This document shows, in pieces, positions 61,680-64,000 of a stretch of DNA of 64,000 nt. The notes beneath the pieces were generated by a model, which saw nothing but the letters and a program-made list of their open reading frames with translations, was not told the DNA's origin and made no database searches. The translations under genes and the position numbers were made by a program. The stretch comes from Actinomadura atramentaria DSM 43919 (lineage in GTDB: Bacteria > Actinomycetota > Actinomycetes > Streptosporangiales > Streptosporangiaceae), in contig NZ_KB907209.1 in assembly GCF_000381885.1 (NCBI RefSeq), positions 408,478-472,477 on the forward strand, given 5' to 3'. Numbering within the stretch: the first letter of the stretch is position 1; each line of letters opens with the position of its first letter.

Positions 61680-62051
61680 ATGCGATTCGGTCGATTCCGG
61701 GCGGTGCCGGGAGCGGTGGCGGTCCTGGCCGCGGTCGGCCTCACGGCGGCGTGCGGCGGCAACTCCGACGCCGTCTGCGGCGAGGCGAAGGCGGCCTACC
61801 AGGCGTACATGACGCAGATCAGGACGGTCCCGGCCGCGCAGTCCAAGCCGTGGCAGGCGCCCACCGACCAGCTCGCCGCGAAGATCGCCGCGCTGGCGAA
61901 GAAGGCCGACGACAAGAAGCTGCGGACGGTCCTGAACGACGAGGCGGGCAAGCTGCGCACCGCGTCCGCGGCCGTCGCGACCGGCGACGTGAAGGGGCTC
62001 AACGCGACCCTCGCCGAGACCCCGCGCAGGCTCGGCGCGGTCTGCGACTGA
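61680..62051 (+). CDS. Small lipoprotein
   Basis: Protein of 123 residues: signal peptide with lipobox TAAC (Cys about 25), then a helical domain with two further Cys (AVCGEAKAAYQAYMTQIRTV ... RRLGAVCD), probably one disulfide. AGCAGGAGGG gives a strong ribosome site for the ATG at 61680. Function unknown; helical-hairpin lipoproteins of this kind are common in actinomycetes. Confidence 0.75.
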   Translation: MRFGRFRAVPGAVAVLAAVGLTAACGGNSDAVCGEAKAAYQAYMTQIRTVPAAQSKPWQAPTDQLAAKIAALAKKADDKKLRTVLNDEAGKLRTASAAVATGDVKGLNATLAETPRRLGAVCD

Positions 62052-62067
62052 CCGCCGGGGACGGCGA

Positions 62068-62095
62068 AGGGGCGCGCGGCGCACCGCACGCCCCT
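62068..62095. terminator. Hairpin between converging lipoprotein and PBP genes
   Basis: Arms AGGGGCG (62068-62074) and CGCCCCT (62089-62095) with a 14-nt loop; no U tract. Confidence 0.5.
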
Positions 62096-62106
62096 CCGGA
62101 CGGCCA

Positions 62107-64000
62107 CTAGCGGCCGAGTTCGGGGCCCACGCCCCCGCCCCCGCCGCCGGGGCCGTTCCCGCCGCCCCCGCCGGGATTGGTGCCGCCGCCTCCGCCGCCG
62201 TTCCCGCCGCCGTCACCGCCGTCGCCGTTCCCGCCGCCGCTGCCGGGCGGCGTGACCGGGCCGCCGGTCGGCCGCGTCGGACCGGACGGCTCCACGGGCG
62301 AGATCGGCCCGCGCGTGTCCGGCCCGCCCGGCCGGTTCGTCCGCGGTCCGCCCGGCGTCCCCTGGTTCTGGCCGCCGCCGCTGTCGTAGCCGCCGGTGCG
62401 GACGGACGGCTCGCCGAAGTCCTTCGGCTCGTAGCCCTTGATGTCCACGGCCTCGCGCATGTACGACGACCAGATCTGCGCGGGGAGCTGACCGCCGTAC
62501 GATCCGTAGCCGGGGATGTTCAGCGGCTTCCCGTCCGAACGGAACATCGCGACCGTGGTCGCCATCTGCGGGATGTAGCCGTTGAACCAGATCGCCGCAC
62601 CGGCGTCGGTCGTGCCGGTCTTGCCCGCGACGTCCCGGTCCGGCAACTGCGCGCCGGTACCGGTGCCGCCGTTGACGACCTGCTCCATCGCGTACGTCGC
62701 GTCCCGCGCGACCTGCGCGCTGAACGCCCGCGTGCCCTTCTCGGTGAACGTCCGGGTCTTCCCGTCGTTGTCGGAGACGGACTTCACGACGTACGGCGTG
62801 CGGTGGACGCCCTCGGACGCGAACGTCGCGTACACGCCCGCCTGCTCCACCGGGTGCTCGGAGATGACGCCGAGCGGGAACGACGCCGAGGCCCGCTGGG
62901 CGGGCGTCATCCGGCCCGCCGGAATGCCCATCTTCTCGGCCATCGCGGCGACCTTCTTGTTGCCGATGTCCTGGGCCAGGTTGATATAGGCCGTGTTGAT
63001 GGAGTGCTCCGTCGCGGTGACCAGGTTCACCATTCCGAAGTTCTCGTTGCTGTCGTTGTGCAGAGAGACGCCGTTGAAGGTCTGCGGCGAACTCCCGTCG
63101 TAGGCCGTCGTCAGCGACTTGCCCGCGTCCAGGGCGGCGGCCAGCGCGATCGGCTTGAATCCCGAACCGACCTGCGCCCAGTCGCTGAACGCGCTGCTGA
63201 ACGGCTCGTCCAGATAGTTCCGGCCGCCGTAGAACGCGACGACCTGCCCCGTCTTCGGATCGACCGACACGACCGCCGTGCGGATCTTCTTGTTCATCCC
63301 GGCGGGCGTGTTGGCCTTCACCGTCGCCTTGAGCTGGTCCATCAGGCGCTTGTCGTACGTCGTGACGATCTTCAGCCCGGACCGGTTGATCTCGTCCTCG
63401 CTGTAGCCCCGGCGCTCCGTCAGCTCCTTCTTGGCCACATTGACCATGTAGCCCTTCTGGCCCTTCAGGATGTCGGTGATCTTCTGCTTGGCGGGGGCGG
63501 GGAACTTCATCGCCGCCGCCTCGTTCGCGTCCATCGCCTTGTCGCGCACCATGTTGTTCAGCACCGCGCGCCACCGCTGCTCGGCGTACACGCGGTTCTG
63601 GCCCGTCGGGTCCGCGAAGTTGCTCGGCTGCTGGATCGCCGCCGCCAGGTACGCCGACTCGGCGGCCGTCAGGTCCTTGACGTCCTTGCCGTAATAGGCG
63701 TGCGCGGCGGCCTGGACGCCGTACGCGTCCCGGCCGAAGAAGATGGTGTTCAGATACTGTTCGAGAATCCAGTCCTTCGGCTTCTCCCGGCCCACCTTCA
63801 GGGAGACCATGATCTCCTTGAGCTTGCGGGTGACGGACCGCTCCTTGCCGATCCCGCCGTAGTAGTTCCGGACCATCTGCTGCGTGATCGTCGAACCGCC
63901 CTGGAGCTGCTCGCCGGTCGCCGTGGACCAGAACGCGCGGACCGTCCCGCTGAACGAGATCCCGGGATCGTCGTAGAAACTGCGGTTCTCCGCGGCGATC
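62107..64000 (-). CDS. Class A penicillin-binding protein (glycosyltransferase/transpeptidase), N-terminus outside window
   Basis: 631 residues are visible; the frame is open to base 64000 and reads IAAENRSFYDDPGIS then GGSTITQQ, which are glycosyltransferase motifs, so the start is beyond the window. GT51 continues to about 160 visible residues. The transpeptidase has SxxK (SGFK), SxN (SIN in EHSINTAY) and KTGT, all intact. A 70-residue C-terminal tail is Pro- then Gly-rich (62110-62340), predicted extracellular and disordered. The protein polymerises and cross-links peptidoglycan. An apparent ATG at 63876 is internal and not the start. Confidence 0.95.
   Translation of the reverse strand, partial: IAAENRSFYDDPGISFSGTVRAFWSTATGEQLQGGSTITQQMVRNYYGGIGKERSVTRKLKEIMVSLKVGREKPKDWILEQYLNTIFFGRDAYGVQAAAHAYYGKDVKDLTAAESAYLAAAIQQPSNFADPTGQNRVYAEQRWRAVLNNMVRDKAMDANEAAAMKFPAPAKQKITDILKGQKGYMVNVAKKELTERRGYSEDEINRSGLKIVTTYDKRLMDQLKATVKANTPAGMNKKIRTAVVSVDPKTGQVVAFYGGRNYLDEPFSSAFSDWAQVGSGFKPIALAAALDAGKSLTTAYDGSSPQTFNGVSLHNDSNENFGMVNLVTATEHSINTAYINLAQDIGNKKVAAMAEKMGIPAGRMTPAQRASASFPLGVISEHPVEQAGVYATFASEGVHRTPYVVKSVSDNDGKTRTFTEKGTRAFSAQVARDATYAMEQVVNGGTGTGAQLPDRDVAGKTGTTDAGAAIWFNGYIPQMATTVAMFRSDGKPLNIPGYGSYGGQLPAQIWSSYMREAVDIKGYEPKDFGEPSVRTGGYDSGGGQNQGTPGGPRTNRPGGPDTRGPISPVEPSGPTRPTGGPVTPPGSGGGNGDGGDGGGNGGGGGGTNPGGGGGNGPGGGGGGVGPELGR

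Noticed and set aside
63874..63876. ATG as the start of the penicillin-binding protein
   Set aside because: Upstream in frame are the glycosyltransferase motifs AENRSFYDDPG and GGSTITQQ, so the gene continues beyond the window.

Overview
The window is very GC-rich (roughly 73-74 percent by eye) with strong G/C third-position bias, GTG/TTG starts, ATGA/GTGA start-stop overlaps and many leaderless-looking promoters. Together with a coenzyme F420-dependent luciferase-fold oxidoreductase, a MocR regulator, a Lcp-type rubber oxygenase, PknB-like and actinobacterial VWA/solute-binding proteins, this points to a filamentous actinomycete. Actinomadura or a close Thermomonosporaceae/Streptosporangiales relative is my best guess. 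It is chromosomal housekeeping/accessory sequence with two tRNA genes (Lys-CUU, His-GUG). I see no CRISPR array, no rRNA and no transposase.

Region 1 (1-15.5 kb) looks like an organosulfur-scavenging island. A plus-strand operon (permease fragment, ATPase, flavoprotein, ferredoxin, solute-binding lipoprotein, second flavoprotein, second ferredoxin) carries two copies of an AprA/AprB-like FAD plus 2x[4Fe-4S] module. A DHA2 exporter with its MarR regulator and a Ser/Thr kinase follow. A converging minus-strand operon encodes a second NitT/TauT-type ABC importer, a TauD-like dioxygenase and an SfnB/DszC-like flavin oxidoreductase.

Region 2 (15.5-28 kb) holds an unrecognised 654-residue coiled-coil protein with a Cys/His-rich patch, a fused double ABC exporter with one degenerate ATP site, rlmG, a TetR gene broken at its 5' end beside an intact palindromic operator and a DoxX-like gene. 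It also holds a latex-clearing protein (lcp) with two inverted repeats in its promoter, an SDR, and an MFS exporter/TetR divergent pair with two identical-geometry operators.

Region 3 (28-33 kb) is an ABC-2 exporter (two permeases plus ATPase) divergent from a two-component system; one permease carries a lectin-like extracellular insertion. Region 4 (33-42 kb) contains tRNA-Lys, regulators (NarL type, MerR, CGNR), metabolic enzymes, an MmpS-like lipoprotein and a secreted lipase.

Region 5 (41.9-45.4 kb) is a candidate defence locus: a DUF2075-type nuclease-helicase divergent from a lower-GC PUA/EVE-like plus HNH endonuclease, ending at a strong bidirectional terminator and tRNA-His. Region 6 (45-64 kb) has oligoribonuclease, a PNPOx-like protein divergent from a MocR/PdxR regulator with matching operator repeats, a phosphotransferase, and a sigma factor fused to a zinc finger, membrane anchor and extracellular domain. 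It continues with a VWA/solute-binding protein, a TrmH-type rRNA methyltransferase, a four-domain SseB-like giant protein and the 3' part of a class A penicillin-binding protein that runs off the window.
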